DNA of 64,000 bases from Cyanophora paradoxa (GCA_004431415.1 QPMI01000460.1:61170-125169); one strand, 5' to 3'; counted from the first letter of the stretch, positions 35,837 to 45,838 are shown. Notes: a model not told the origin generated them from the letters alone. Numbers and translations are program-made.

Positions 35837-38800
35837 TCACGACATCGTGATCGAGGCGCCCTGGAGGAGGATCCCCGCCCCCTCCGTGATCTGCCGGACA
35901 AGGCGTCGAGGCACGTTTCAGTCACAGAAAGAAAGAAAGAAAGAAAGAAAGATAGGGGGGTGGAGCGCACGGAGATCTGGCTGGCCTTCGGGGCGACGCG
36001 GTACGCGAAGAGGCCGCGGCGCTCCACGACCGTCCGGCCCCAGATCGCGTAGAGGAGGCCTGGAGGGGGTGGGAGGGGCGGGGGCGGGGCGGGGGGGGGG
36101 GGGGGGGGGGGTAAGATACGGCGAGGCACCGGAGGGCGGGGGTGGGGGGGGGGGGGGCGGGGGCACCGTCCGGGGTGGAGGCGGTGATACCAATGTTCCT
36201 GCATGCGCGCGGGGCAAAGGTGGTCATGATCCGGGATGGAACGGAACGGGCAGGCCGGGTGGGGGCAGCGTTAAGAGGCCGGGCCGCGAACCAGCAGCCG
36301 TCCGTGGTCCAGTCCTCGACCCCGCCGGCCATGGCCGGGCAGATCTCGGGGGGCGCCCAGGGCAGGAGGCCGCCCCCCGGCCCGGGCCCGAACGCGTTGC
36401 CGTCCCTGTCCAGCGCGTACCTGCGTGCGGGGGTACCGATATCAATGTCGGGCCGGGCGGGCGAGGAGCTTAAGCGTGAGAAGGGAAGAGCGGAGGGAAG
36501 AGAGCAGACTCTGAGCTGCTCCGACTCTAAGCTTTGGCAGAGGGCAGAGAGAGGACGGAGGAGCGCAGCCAGGCTTAGGCCGGGCTCAGCTAGGTAAGCC
36601 GGGAGGAGAGCCGATATTAATCGTAAGCCAGGCCCTGGCGATTGGCTTAGGCCAGGCTACGCTATCTACGCCGGGAGGAGAGCAGCTGCAGCGGGAAGCC
36701 GATCGTAAGGCGGGCCCCGGCGCACATGTAGGACTGCGCCGCCTGGCCCCAGGGGTTGCCCGCCGCCACCACCACCGTCCCGAAGCGGCCCCTGCGGTCG
36801 CCGTCGCCGTGAGGGGCCGCGAGGCGCCACGCCCCGCCCCGCCCCGCCCCGCCCCGCCCCGCGCGAGCGAGCTCTAGACCTCTATAGAGCTAAGCGTCGG
36901 AGCGCTGCGGAAATTGCGCTCCGATCCCTGGGATGCTCTAAGCCGGCTATGGGGCTTCCTTCGCGCGAGTTTATCTAATGCTCGCCGTTATCTATCTTTA
37001 TCTAATTATAATGCTCGCCGCTAACTATCGTTATCTTATGCTCGCTGCTATATATCTATCTTTATCTCTTGCCTCGCCCTCTAGAACGCCGTTCGCGCGC
37101 GCGCACGCGGCGTTCTGGGCGAAGTCGATGCCGTAGGACCAGGAGCCGTAGGGCAGCGCCGCGATCTCCAGCACCGCGTAGGGCGCCACCGTCGAAATCT
37201 GCGTGCGGGGGGTATCGAATATGATCGGTGCGCGGCTGCGGCTGATGCCTTCGGGGCGCGCCGCCGCGCCACGCCGCGCCGCCGCACCTTGTGCACAAGC
37301 AGGTTCTTCGTGACGGCGTACACGTACGGCTGCGAGTGGTCCAGCGCGATGTCCATGTACCCTGGGAAGGGGGAGAAGGAGGGAAGCCTCAGTCGGGGGG
37401 GGGGGGGGGGGGGGGGGGGTAGGGGTCGTCGAAGGCGCACCGGTCCCGCCGACGCCGGTGTTGCGGGCTGCCACGACCAGAACGTCGCTCCCTGCCAAGA
37501 CGTCAGAGGTGCGCGGGGCTTCGAGGCGCACGGGGCGCGTGTGCGGGCGGGCGCACCGTCGAGCAGCATGCTCCAGATCTCGGAGCGCTGGTCGCCGTTC
37601 CCGAACCAGTTGAAGTAGACGCGCCCGTCCAGTTTCGAGTACCCCGCCCCGCGGATGTTCCCCGTCACCATCCGGCCCCCCGAGAGGCCCGGAGGCGCCC
37701 CCACCTGCCGCCCCGGCCGGGCTTGAACCCGTGAAACGCGAGGGGGGGCATGATCGCGGGGTACCGTGTTGAGGGGGGTCGCGTCGGCCTGGCCCATGCA
37801 GCCGCCGTCGTACCCCCCGACCGCCCCCAGGTTGCTCCCCGGGCCCTCGAGGGGGGATACCGTATTCGCGAAGGGGTCGAAAAGGCGCACTGCGCGGCGG
37901 GCCGGGGGTGGCGGTGAGCGCGCCGCAGCGGATGCATCTTTTGTGCGGCGCCGGCTCCGCTCACGCCGGCAGTTGAACTGAGGGGCTCGCGTCAGGGGCT
38001 CGTCGGGGCGGGATGCGGGGCGTGGGGGTACGCGCACGTCTCCGATGACGACCTTCCCGTTCGGGAGCGCTGCGGGGCGGGGGGGGGGGGGGGGGGGAGG
38101 GGGGGGTTAGGCGCGCAGCGAAGCGGGTGGGGATTGGGGGGGGGGGGGGGGGTTCAGGGGAGGGGGGGTAGGCGAGGAGAAGCAAAGCGGAAAACAGACT
38201 CACGCGCGAACGAGGTCAGCAACCTGCGAGGGGGTATGAGTGACATCGTCAGAAGGGGAACCCCGGCGGGGCGGGGCCGGTTCATCAAACGGAGGGGGTA
38301 CACGTGCACGCCTGAAGCTCGCGCCGGTGGTTACAGTGGCGTCGCCGTCCGCGTTGCCCGTGTACGTCTGGCCGAGGAGCTTCTTCATTATGCACGTCTT
38401 CGGGTCGATCTGCACGGGGCGGGGGGATACGGAATCAGCGATCTCCCGGGGGGTACAGTCGTCTAAATCACTCCAGTCTGGTACCCACCTTGTACAAGCC
38501 GACAGCTGCGGAACGGGGGCGTCAGTGGCGCGTCTCCACGCAGCGTGAGCGGGCCCCGGGGTACAGGCGCACCCGAGCCATACCAGAGGACCTGGTGGTA
38601 CTGCACGGCCCCCGGGGGATCGATCGCGGTCAGGTGAGAGAGGGGAAGGGTACCAGCGGCCGGCGCGAGGGACTCGCCTCGTCGTACGCAAGGCCGGCGA
38701 CCTCCTGCAGCACAGCGTTCGTCCCCTGCACGAAATCTGCGAACGAAGCGGGGGTTGGGTTGGGGTGGGGGCGTGCTCGGCGTCGGCGCCTGCGGAGGGG

Positions 38801-39085
38801 TTTCGGCCCTACGCCGCGCGCGTACGCACCGTCGGTGGGTGTTGGCGCGGTTCCTGACGTCTCCACGTGCCCGAGACAGTGCGCACTGAAGGGGCAAGCA
38901 CGCATTCGTCAGCTTCCGCCGGCCACACAGCCGGAATTCGAAGGGCGGGCGGAGCGCGCGACGCACTACTGCCCGACAGGTAGGTCGAGAATGTTCGGCT
39001 CAGCGCCGGGCGGCAGGCCAGGCACGACGACGGTCGCGTGGACAAGGACGCGGCCGCCGCACAGCGCCATGGCCAGCAGGGCCAT
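35837..39085 (-). CDS. Secreted, probably beta-propeller protein of unknown function
   Basis: A minus-strand gene of roughly a dozen short exons. The first exon starts at 39085 with a signal-peptide-like MALLAMALCGGRVLVHATVV. Later exons read, in order, AHCLGHVETSG, DFVQGTNAVLQEVAGLAYDE, DPPGAVQYHQVLWYGS, DPKTCIMKKLLGQTYTG, ALPNGKVVIGD, LFDPFANTVSPLEGPGSN, GGRMVTGNIRGAGYSKLDG, GDQRSEIWSMLLD, GSDVLVVAARNTG, YMDIALDHSQPYVYAVTKN, VLEIAALPYGSWSYG, FGTVVVAAGNPWGQAAQSY and AGGVEDWTTDGCWFAAR. Repeated short beta-strand blocks with GD, LDG and LD turns suggest NHL/YWTD-type blades. I place the end at 35837 (GASITMS then stop), after an intron containing the TTTC microsatellite; reading straight through instead gives a stop near 35,743. 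Introns hold long C-runs on the sense strand. Confidence 0.5.
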
Positions 39086-39852
39086 GCGCCAGCAGCCAGA
39101 GCGCTAGCGCCCCTCCCGGCATCTCGGGGGCGATTTCAACCGCGCTGCGGGCTCGATCTAAGCGCCATGTCAAAGCGTAGGGCGAGGGCGGACCGCGAAC
39201 CTCCAGCTTGCAGCTGGCAAGCTTAAGTTTCCGCAGGCCTTGAAGCAACGTTAACTGATCCCCGGGCTCGCCGCCTTCGCCGTTCCGATGTGCACGTTCA
39301 GCCGCACGTATCAAGCGATACGCGTGTGCGGTAGCTCGAGCGCGGCCGCTTGGGTAACCAGTGCTACCTGGCAGCTGAAACGTTGTCTCCGCGGCCGCTC
39401 AACGAGACGTGCTGTATAAGCCTGTAACGCCTTGCTAGCTATGGCGAAGCAGCGCAAAGGCGCAAGCTGCTGAGACGCCGCGAGGCCCGTCACGCAAGCA
39501 CTGCGCATGCGCAAGCTTCGTCAAATTGGTGTACCCGTCTGGCGAGCTCCGAAGCGAACAAACCGGTACCGCCCGCGCCGCCGGCGCAGCCCCAGCGCCC
39601 GAGATGCTTCCCTATAGCTAGGCGGCAGCTCCGGCACTAGAGCCGTTTTCCTAGCCGGTTTCGCGCGGCCGGACCGCCCGATCGCGAGCATCGATATATC
39701 GAATTCCCTGCCCCATGGCCATGCCACCCCGCGCGCGCGGCCGGCGCCAGCGCCGCTCTCATATGCATCATGATCTTGGCGTCGACGTCGGATTTAAGGA
39801 TTCATTCTCGGAGTCTCACTGCACTGCACGGTCTGCACCCCGCTGCAGGGGC
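39086..39852. other. Intergenic region, no gene seen
   Basis: This stretch lies upstream of the secreted-protein gene and downstream of a coiled-coil gene on the same strand. It should include the promoter of the former. I see only short palindromes (GCATATGC-like, GAATTC, AAGCTT) and no convincing exon. Confidence 0.35.
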
Positions 39853-40360
39853 TCAGGGCGCGGGGATGTCGCCCCCTTCGGGGTCCCCGCCGCCCCCGCC
39901 CCGGCTGCCCCCGATCACGCCCCCGCCCTGCTGCAGGTCCGCCAGCAGGTCCTGCGCCCCGGCTCGGCCCCGGGGGGAGGAGCCGGCGGGCGGGGGATAC
40001 CTTGATCTGGCTGGAGAGGTCCTCGAGGTCGTCCGAGAGGCGCGTCGCGTTCTCCGCCTCCCTGTGGGGGGGATCAGGCGGGGAGGGGGGGGGGAGCGGG
40101 CACGGGGTACCGGTTGTCGAGCTCCTTGAGCTTCGTCTCGAGCTCGTCGACGCGCCGCCGGAGCGCCGCCGCCTCCTCGGGCGTACCCCCCGCCGGCCGC
40201 CGGCCCCCGCCGCCGCCGCCGCCGCCCCGCCCGACTCGGGCCGGCGGCGGGGCCCGGGCCCGGGCCGGCCTCGCCGGAGAGGCGCGCCTCGTCGACGGCG
40301 GCGCGCAGCGTCTCGAGGTCCACGCGCAGCCGCGCCACGTCGCCCCGCAGGATCGGCAGC
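39853..40360 (-). CDS. 3' exons of a coiled-coil protein (partial)
   Basis: Minus-strand exons with heptad character can be read in series: ILRGDVARLRVDLETLRAAV and DEARLSGEAG, then EEAAALRRRVDELETKLKEL, then ENATRLSDDLEDLSSQIK, then DLLADLQQGGGVIGG, with a TGA at 39,853. They are separated by short GC-rich introns starting GTACCC or GTATCC. The 5' part was not found upstream of 40,360. A coiled-coil role is all that can be said. Confidence 0.45.
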
Positions 40361-41042
40361 GAGTGTTGCCGATAGGGTTTCCTAGCCGTTAGTGCTTCGT
40401 TTGCACTTCGTTCGCAGTAGTACCGTGACTTGACCCGCGGCTTCTCGCGATTTCCTGAGTCACTGTACCCCTGTACGAAGATGCGACCCTAGCTACTTTT
40501 TCTGACTCTAGCTTGATACTTTCCGGTAGCCGTGTCCTAGGGTACACAGTAGTCTGTGATTAGCAGCTTTCTCTTGCAACGTGACAGCCTGCTCGCCTGC
40601 TGCTGGTACGCTACGGGAAGGTTGCTAAGGTCTACTGGGACGTATAAAACCTCCTAAAACATCCTCGCCGGGACCAGCGCACGCCAGCTGACGGACTTGC
40701 TGCGCACGTCCGTTGGCCGCGAGCGTGAACCCGCTGGACTACGAGGAGGCGAACGCTTGACGCTTTCGGAGAGCACCGCTACTGGCGGACGCACTCCGCT
40801 GACCCGCCTCGCCGCCGACGCTTCCCTTCTCGAAGCTTCGGACGCGCCTCCGCCGCTCACTCGCGCAGTTGGGGAGCAGCCCGCCGTACCGCGGCATCGG
40901 CTAGCTCCCTGGCTCATCGTTCGTGCCGCGCGCGCATCGGGATCGGTTGCGGCGGTCCGACTCGAACGACGGTCACGGGCCAGCTCGCGTACCGTACTGC
41001 GGTCGCGGCCCGACGGCAACGTCTACGTCGAACGACCGCGTG
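40361..41042. other. Boundary-proximal stretch with a possible TATA box
   Basis: The composition starts to fall from very GC-rich to mixed. TATAAAA occurs at 40,643-40,649. An open frame from 40,697 overlaps the downstream gene in a different frame and could be its broken 5' part, but I see no motif that settles this. Confidence 0.3.
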
Positions 41043-41696
41043 ATGGAGCGCGAAGGCATGACTTCCGGCGAGATGGCCCGACCTTCCCCCGGCCAACTGA
41101 CAATGCTCAACCGCACGGCCCGAGTCGCAGCGGCGCACGCCGAGGAGATCGCGCGCCGGCGGGTCATGGGCGCGGAGCCGCCGCAGGCGATCAAGATGGA
41201 GGACGGCAAGATGGGCCACACCACCGGGATTCCCGTCTCGCCCAACGGCGTCTTCCAACATCACAACGCCATCCGTTCGGCTACTCGCGGAGACAAGAAG
41301 TACTCCCTGCTGGACGACGGTTCGCAGGCGGCGTACCACGCCGTCGATTTCGGTGTCCGTTCGCTGCCGGCGGGACTAACGGAAGTCTACCGTTCGACGG
41401 TCGAGTTGCACCGGTCTCTCGTCGAAAACCTCGTCGACGCAGAGAGCGAGCTCACGAAGGCGAAGGCGACACTCGCGACGGCTACGGAGGAGGCGGCCAA
41501 GGAGGCGGCGCAGAAGGCCGTCCAGACGCGACAGGCCGTCGTCGACAAACTCCGGGCTGAGATGCCCTCGGACATTATTCGCGGCGTCCCCTCGTACATT
41601 AAACACATAAAGAAATACAAATTTAAATCCCTCCGCTACGCGCTTCGCGCTTCGCTCCTGGATTTAAATTTGTATTTCTTTATGTGTTTTTCTTAA
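41043..41696 (+). CDS. Alanine-rich coiled-coil protein at the host/virus boundary
   Basis: The reading frame is 217 codons from the ATG at 41043. The middle part has balanced, codon-like composition (KMGHTTGIPVSPNGVFQHHN, KYSLLDDGSQAAYHAVDFG). It continues as an Ala/Glu/Lys/Thr-rich helix (SELTKAKATLATATEEAAKE) that should form a coiled coil. The last 30 or so codons cross a perfect 30-bp inverted repeat (41,601-41,689), so the C-terminus may be an artefact of that insertion and the original stop is unclear. The frame stays open upstream to 40,923. I do not recognise the family. It could be host or the leftmost virus gene; its base composition is intermediate. Confidence 0.55.
   Translation: MEREGMTSGEMARPSPGQLTMLNRTARVAAAHAEEIARRRVMGAEPPQAIKMEDGKMGHTTGIPVSPNGVFQHHNAIRSATRGDKKYSLLDDGSQAAYHAVDFGVRSLPAGLTEVYRSTVELHRSLVENLVDAESELTKAKATLATATEEAAKEAAQKAVQTRQAVVDKLRAEMPSDIIRGVPSYIKHIKKYKFKSLRYALRASLLDLNLYFFMCFS
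41601..41689. repeat. Perfect 30-bp inverted repeat (hairpin) at the boundary
   Basis: Arms at 41,601-41,630 and 41,660-41,689 are exact reverse complements. The 29-base loop is GC-rich and contains CGCTTCG twice, in sharp contrast to the AT-rich arms. It lies exactly where the sequence changes from GC-rich to AT-rich. It could be a transcription-termination hairpin, a small fold-back insertion, or part of an element end. Confidence 0.9.
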
Positions 41697-41979
41697 ATAA
41701 ATTTGTATAATTAATCGATAAATATGTATTTTCATGTTAATAAATATGTATAAATTAATCGATAAATATGTATTTTTATATTAAATTTTAATAATCTCGA
41801 TTAAACAATTGATATAATATCGATTAATTTATTGATATAAACGCGATTAATATGTATTTTATGCAAATTTGATATAATCTCGATTGAAGGAACATAAATT
41901 TATGATATAATCACGATTGATATAATCACGATTGAAGTAGTCCACCGCCCATTCTATCGGAAATCGCAAAAATTCACAC

Positions 41980-42755
41980 AGAGTTGCATTATGTCCAATT
42001 GAACAATCGATGAAATATCGGTTGAAAATAATTCACTCGTTACTGCATTATGTCCAATTAAACAATCGATGATATATCGGTTGAAAATAATTCACTCGTT
42101 ACTGCATTATGTCCAATTGAACAATCGATGAGATTGCAGCGTATTTTGTTGGAAGAGATGGTTACTGCATTATGTCCAATTAAACAATCGATGATATATC
42201 GGTTGAAAATAATTCACTTGTTACTGCATTATGTCCAATTAAACAATCGATGAGATATCGGATGAAAATAATTCACTCGTTACTGCATTATGTCCAATTA
42301 AACAATCGATGAAATATCGGATGAAAATAATTCACTCGTTACTGCATTATGTCCAATTAAACAATCGTTGAGATTGCGGCGTATTTGTTGGATTAGATGG
42401 TTACTGCCTTATGTCCAATTAAACAATCGATGAGATTGCGGCGTATTTTGTTGGAAGAGATGGTTACTGCATTATGTCCAATTAAACAATCGATGAGATT
42501 GCGGCGTATTTTGTTGGAAGAGATGGTTACTGCATTATGTCCAATTAAACAATTGATGAGATTGCGGCGTATTTTGTTGGAAGAGATGGTTACTGCATTA
42601 TGTCCAATTAAACAATCGATGAGATTCGGTTGAGATTTTTACTGTATCAAAAATGACCCCAGAGTTGCATTATGTCCAATTAAACAATTGATAAGATTGG
42701 ATTCTGTTTTTTACTGTATCAAAATTGTGTTTCAAGTGTAACATGTCCAATTAAA
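41980..42755. repeat. Array of about 12 units of a 59/63-bp repeat
   Basis: The shared core is TGCATTATGTCCAATT(A/G)AACAATCGATGA. Two unit types alternate. The 59-bp type continues (A/G)ATATCGG(T/A)TGAAAATAATTCACT. The 63-bp type continues GATTGCGGCGTATTTTGTTG and then GAAGAGATG. Units start near 41,984, 42,039, 42,098, 42,161, 42,220, 42,279, 42,338, 42,400, 42,463, 42,526 and 42,589, with a diverged copy near 42,665. The frame 42,397-42,633 is only this repeat read through. Confidence 0.92.
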
Positions 42756-42770
42756 CAGTCGATAATCAAT

Positions 42771-42880
42771 GTGTAACAGGTGAATCCCAAGGTGTAACGG
42801 GTGTAACAGGTAAATCCCAAAGTTTTGGATTTTCATCTCCTATGAGGAAAGTTTGGGAAACACCTGTTACACCTGTTACA
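42771..42880. repeat. Fold-back element A (TGTAACAGG family), imperfect
   Basis: The left arm near 42,793-42,822 (GTGTAACGGGTGTAACAGG then TAAATCCCAAA) pairs imperfectly with the right arm at 42,852-42,880. It belongs to the same family as elements at 42,953-43,046 and 52,196-52,287, but its arms have diverged. Confidence 0.8.
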
Positions 42881-42952
42881 TGACACTATAATCAATGTAA
42901 GGAATCGAATATATTAATGCTTTGTTTGATAGATGTAACAGGTGAATCCCAA

Positions 42953-43046
42953 GGTGTAACAGGTGTAACAGGTAAATCCCAAAGTTTTGGGTTTTTGGCC
43001 TCCCTAGGAGCGAAGTTTGGGATTTACCTGTTACACCTGTTACACC
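42953..43046. repeat. Fold-back element B with perfect 31-bp arms
   Basis: Arms at 42,953-42,983 and 43,016-43,046 are exact reverse complements (GGTGTAACAGGTGTAACAGG, then TAAATCCCAAA), with a 32-base loop. Short tandem GTGTAACAG units lie within the arms. It sits upstream of the first virus gene at 43,302. Confidence 0.9.
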
Positions 43047-43301
43047 TGACGATATTCAATAAGACATGTTATATTTCTTCAAAATCTCAGTGTGATTAAC
43101 TCGGAAATCGCGCTGCTATCTGCTTCTCCGCTTTCTCCAACCCTGAAAAGATCTCTGTTATTCTCTCATCTATCAATTTAGATATTACGGAGGTCTTACT
43201 TTCAAAAAATGATGCTCGTGGGCAACCCAAAATGATTTAAGGAAGAAGCGACAGTATAGAGTAAACCGGGTAAAAGATTTTCTCAGACGTAATTCAGTGT
43301 C

Positions 43302-43919
43302 ATGGCGTATCTCTTCGAAGGTGAGCCGATCTTCTCGGTTCCGATTGCTGAAATGCGATTTGGTGTGAAGGATATTCTTGATCTTGCTGAAACTATTGAG
43401 GTTTTGCATCGAAAGATTGGAACATACTCTTATCCTGGAATGGATCAAATGGTTTGTTTTGGTTATTTTCGGAGAAATTCGGATCGGATTTGTGCGAGAA
43501 CTCGCGATGATCGGTTCTTCTATAATCATGTGAATTATAATGATCATGGTAAGTTTAGCCATCTTAATGAAGTGCGTAATGCTGAACTTGATTTCATCGT
43601 TGTTGTTAATTTTCATGATCTTCTTTTCAACACTACAAAGACTCACGATGACGTAATTAATGCAATTGGGATATGCTATGGACAAGAAGAACATCGTGAA
43701 CGTTACTATTTCCACATTCCAAGAGATCTTCGTGCTTATCATGCTAAGTTTGAAGAGCATGGATGGAAGATTGTGAACCGAGCGACTCTACGTAAATACC
43801 TTAAACAAAATGGCGCTCGTTGGGTTCGCGAAAACAACAGATGGTATACAGAGGATCAGAATGGTGTTGTCGCTGATATCTTCAAACCATATATCCCAAT
43901 AGCTAATCGTTTCCAATAG
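43302..43919 (+). CDS. Hypothetical virus protein, 205 residues
   Basis: An intact frame starting MAYLFEGEPIFSVPIAEM. It is rich in aromatic and charged residues (DDRFFYNHVNYNDHGKF, ELDFIVVVNFHDLLF, HRERYYFHIPRDLRAYH), which suggests a compact globular protein. It has no signal peptide or membrane segment. Its stop overlaps the stop of the convergent penton-like gene by about 17 bases, as expected in a compact virus genome. I do not recognise the family; it does not show the His-Asp/Glu-Cys pattern of the Polinton maturation protease. Confidence 0.7.
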   Translation: MAYLFEGEPIFSVPIAEMRFGVKDILDLAETIEVLHRKIGTYSYPGMDQMVCFGYFRRNSDRICARTRDDRFFYNHVNYNDHGKFSHLNEVRNAELDFIVVVNFHDLLFNTTKTHDDVINAIGICYGQEEHRERYYFHIPRDLRAYHAKFEEHGWKIVNRATLRKYLKQNGARWVRENNRWYTEDQNGVVADIFKPYIPIANRFQ

Positions 43920-44805
43920 CTACAAACTCCAACTGAAACGAATTATCGATACCATTCATATCTACAAGATCACCAAAATAATCACGAAATTCAACTGTTA
44001 ATTCACGAATAACAAGGTTTTTGTCTGTTATTTTTATGTATTCACCATGCTCTCCGCTATGGTAAACATACTTCCCGATGTCCTGACTCAATTGTAATCG
44101 CAAGATCGCGCCTTGATTCTGCGGTTGCGATTTCGGGACTATATTGTGGTTGGATGCAAAAGAAGAGAGTTCTTTGATGTGCATATACAAGTATTGCTCA
44201 GCGTTCATATCCGCCATCTTTGGACTTGTTGCTTTGTGTTGCAACGGCACTGGATCTACACCTTCAAACGTAATTCCCCATTGTGGGTGATCAGGTGTTA
44301 TTGGTCTTCCTGCATACGATAAGAAATTCTCAGGAGCGAATACAGACCTGTTATCTTCTAAATTGTGTTGCTGGCTTACCAATAATGCAGAACTCAGACC
44401 AAGTAGTTTGGCGATTCTATTGTTTGACGCTGCTATTTCGAATGGAACGCTGCTATAAAACTCTAACTTGTATGTTGTCGGGTTGTAGTATATCTTAAAG
44501 AATGTATTTTCAAGAACTTCGTAGTTTAAACCGTAATTATATGGTTGAGTAACTCCAAAGTGTCCTTGGTTTATGTAACCACTTGGTAATGGGAATACTT
44601 GCTGATTAAGGATGAAACCACCAATGTTATAACGAACTATAATATAATCGGTTCCAATCGAATTATAAATGCTGTTGGGAATCTCTGCATATAAGATACG
44701 ACACTGTCGCGGTCTGGTTATTGGTGTGGTAAGTGAGACCTTGTAAGCATTTTCTTTCTGTCCATCTAATCGATCTCTACTATCGACATTGACAAGCCGA
44801 ATCAT
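43903..44805 (-). CDS. Minor capsid / penton-like protein A
   Basis: An intact 300-residue frame starting MIRLVNVDSRDRLDGQ. The N-terminus has VSLTTPITRPRQCRILYAEI, and the C-terminus has ELTVEFRDYFGDLVDMNGID followed by SFQLEFVAI. This layout (short N-terminal strand region, variable middle, C-terminal L-x-V-x-F...G-x-L-V-D-x-x-G...F-x-L-E-F) is how penton-like jelly-roll minor capsid proteins of Polintons, virophages and related viruses look. The assignment is by pattern and neighbourhood, next to the major capsid gene. It diverges from protein B across a 28-base gap that must hold both promoters. Confidence 0.6.
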   Translation of the reverse strand: MIRLVNVDSRDRLDGQKENAYKVSLTTPITRPRQCRILYAEIPNSIYNSIGTDYIIVRYNIGGFILNQQVFPLPSGYINQGHFGVTQPYNYGLNYEVLENTFFKIYYNPTTYKLEFYSSVPFEIAASNNRIAKLLGLSSALLVSQQHNLEDNRSVFAPENFLSYAGRPITPDHPQWGITFEGVDPVPLQHKATSPKMADMNAEQYLYMHIKELSSFASNHNIVPKSQPQNQGAILRLQLSQDIGKYVYHSGEHGEYIKITDKNLVIRELTVEFRDYFGDLVDMNGIDNSFQLEFVAIGND

Positions 44806-44833
44806 TTTATTATATGGTTATAGATAAAAGAAG

Positions 44834-45838
44834 ATGCCTGTGGAATACGTTGAAGTGTCTTCCTTCAAAACAATACCTAATCTGGATGCTCCAACATCAC
44901 GATTTGTTGCGGATCTTCCAAAGACGTATGAGAATGTAAGAGCGGTTCGCCTCGTCTCCGCTGAATTCTATAACTCCATCCCACTCATTAGCGGTGAAAC
45001 AGAACCTGGGGATGCAACAATAGAGGATGCCTTTATTATCAATTTCAGCCAAAAGTCCACATCCACCGGTGCAAATGCTCCTGAGATTCTATATGATAGT
45101 TGGCGTTCTATTAGACCTGGTGCAGGTCTAAAAACCCCAATCAATACTCATCAGCAACTCGTTGCCCGAATCAATAACCGTTTTGAGAATCTCTCGCCTC
45201 CTTCTGCAATTCGCTGTGGTTGGGATGTAACCGCAAAAAGAGTTATCTTTTATGCTCCTGTGGAATTCTATATTTGCTTCTCATATGCAAAAGATCCTTC
45301 TGTTTCCGCAATCGAGAAAGCGCTACGACACGCTCGAATCTTGGGTCTGGATGCTGGACGCTGGGGAAACAAGTTTATTAAATCACAAGTCTATGGAACA
45401 GATACAAGTTCCGTTTTTACAGGTGCAAATGTAAACGGTATTATCTCAACATTCCCCACAGAGACCTGTAAAGATAACGTCTTTTTCGTGAGAGTAAAAG
45501 AACTTGGTGACCTCGTCCAATGTGCCGATGGTCTCCTTACTGGATACTTCCATAAACTCACGGTTCAAGATAAAGACTTTGCGGAACACGTTGTTTACAA
45601 TTCGACGGAAGCAAATCCGCTGTATAAATACTTTAATAAGAAACTATCACTATCGCAATTCTCGGTAGATGTAGTGAATAGTCAAAATGAATTAATCGAT
45701 TTCGAAGGTCAACCTGTGCATCTGACATTCGAGATCCGGTATGGTGACGAACCCGCCGGTGATCCAATTTATGAGTATTTCAAAATGAGAATGAGAGAGA
45801 CCCACCCCTTCTATCCAAATATTGCCGGATTCGCGTAA
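44834..45838 (+). CDS. Minor capsid / penton-like protein B
   Basis: An intact 334-residue frame starting MPVEYVEVSSFKTIPNLD. It shares its layout with protein A: an N-terminal block (YENVRAVRLVSAEFYNSIP), a VKELGD segment, and a C-terminal LSQFSVDVVNSQNELIDFEG then LTFEI block. I infer an ancient duplication of a penton-type jelly-roll gene, with both copies serving capsid vertices or a minor capsid site. The start is preceded by the A-rich AGATAAAAGAAG context also seen at other virus starts. It is followed after 54 bases by the major capsid gene. Confidence 0.6.
   Translation: MPVEYVEVSSFKTIPNLDAPTSRFVADLPKTYENVRAVRLVSAEFYNSIPLISGETEPGDATIEDAFIINFSQKSTSTGANAPEILYDSWRSIRPGAGLKTPINTHQQLVARINNRFENLSPPSAIRCGWDVTAKRVIFYAPVEFYICFSYAKDPSVSAIEKALRHARILGLDAGRWGNKFIKSQVYGTDTSSVFTGANVNGIISTFPTETCKDNVFFVRVKELGDLVQCADGLLTGYFHKLTVQDKDFAEHVVYNSTEANPLYKYFNKKLSLSQFSVDVVNSQNELIDFEGQPVHLTFEIRYGDEPAGDPIYEYFKMRMRETHPFYPNIAGFA

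Larger units (their letters stand above)
41700..43301. other. AT-rich non-coding left region of the integrated virus
   Basis: From 41,700 the sequence is AT-rich and repeat-rich with no supported gene. 41,700-41,950 holds short repeats built on AATTAATCGATAAATATGTA and GATATAATC-CGATT. A 59-63 bp array (41,980-42,755) and two fold-back elements (42,771-43,046) follow. This is a likely non-coding end or replication/transcription control region of the viral element. Confidence 0.6.

Noticed and set aside
40697-41560. 287-residue plus-strand frame
   Set aside because: It overlaps the 41,043 ORF in another frame and turns Arg/Gly-rich in the overlap; only its first part could be real, and nothing proves it.
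41700-41950. Candidate terminal inverted repeat of the virus
   Set aside because: The right end of the element is not in the window, so no partner repeat can be shown.
42397-42633. Open frame with four near-identical protein repeats
   Set aside because: It is the 63-bp DNA repeat read through in one frame; the array continues outside the frame and has no start context.
41980-42755. Possible CRISPR array
   Set aside because: The spacers between cores are themselves repeated in two types, unit lengths are 59/63 bp, and there are no cas genes. It is a tandem repeat in a eukaryotic virus setting.
43185-43760. 191-residue minus-strand frame
   Set aside because: It is antisense to the 43,302 gene, which has better composition and fits its neighbours.
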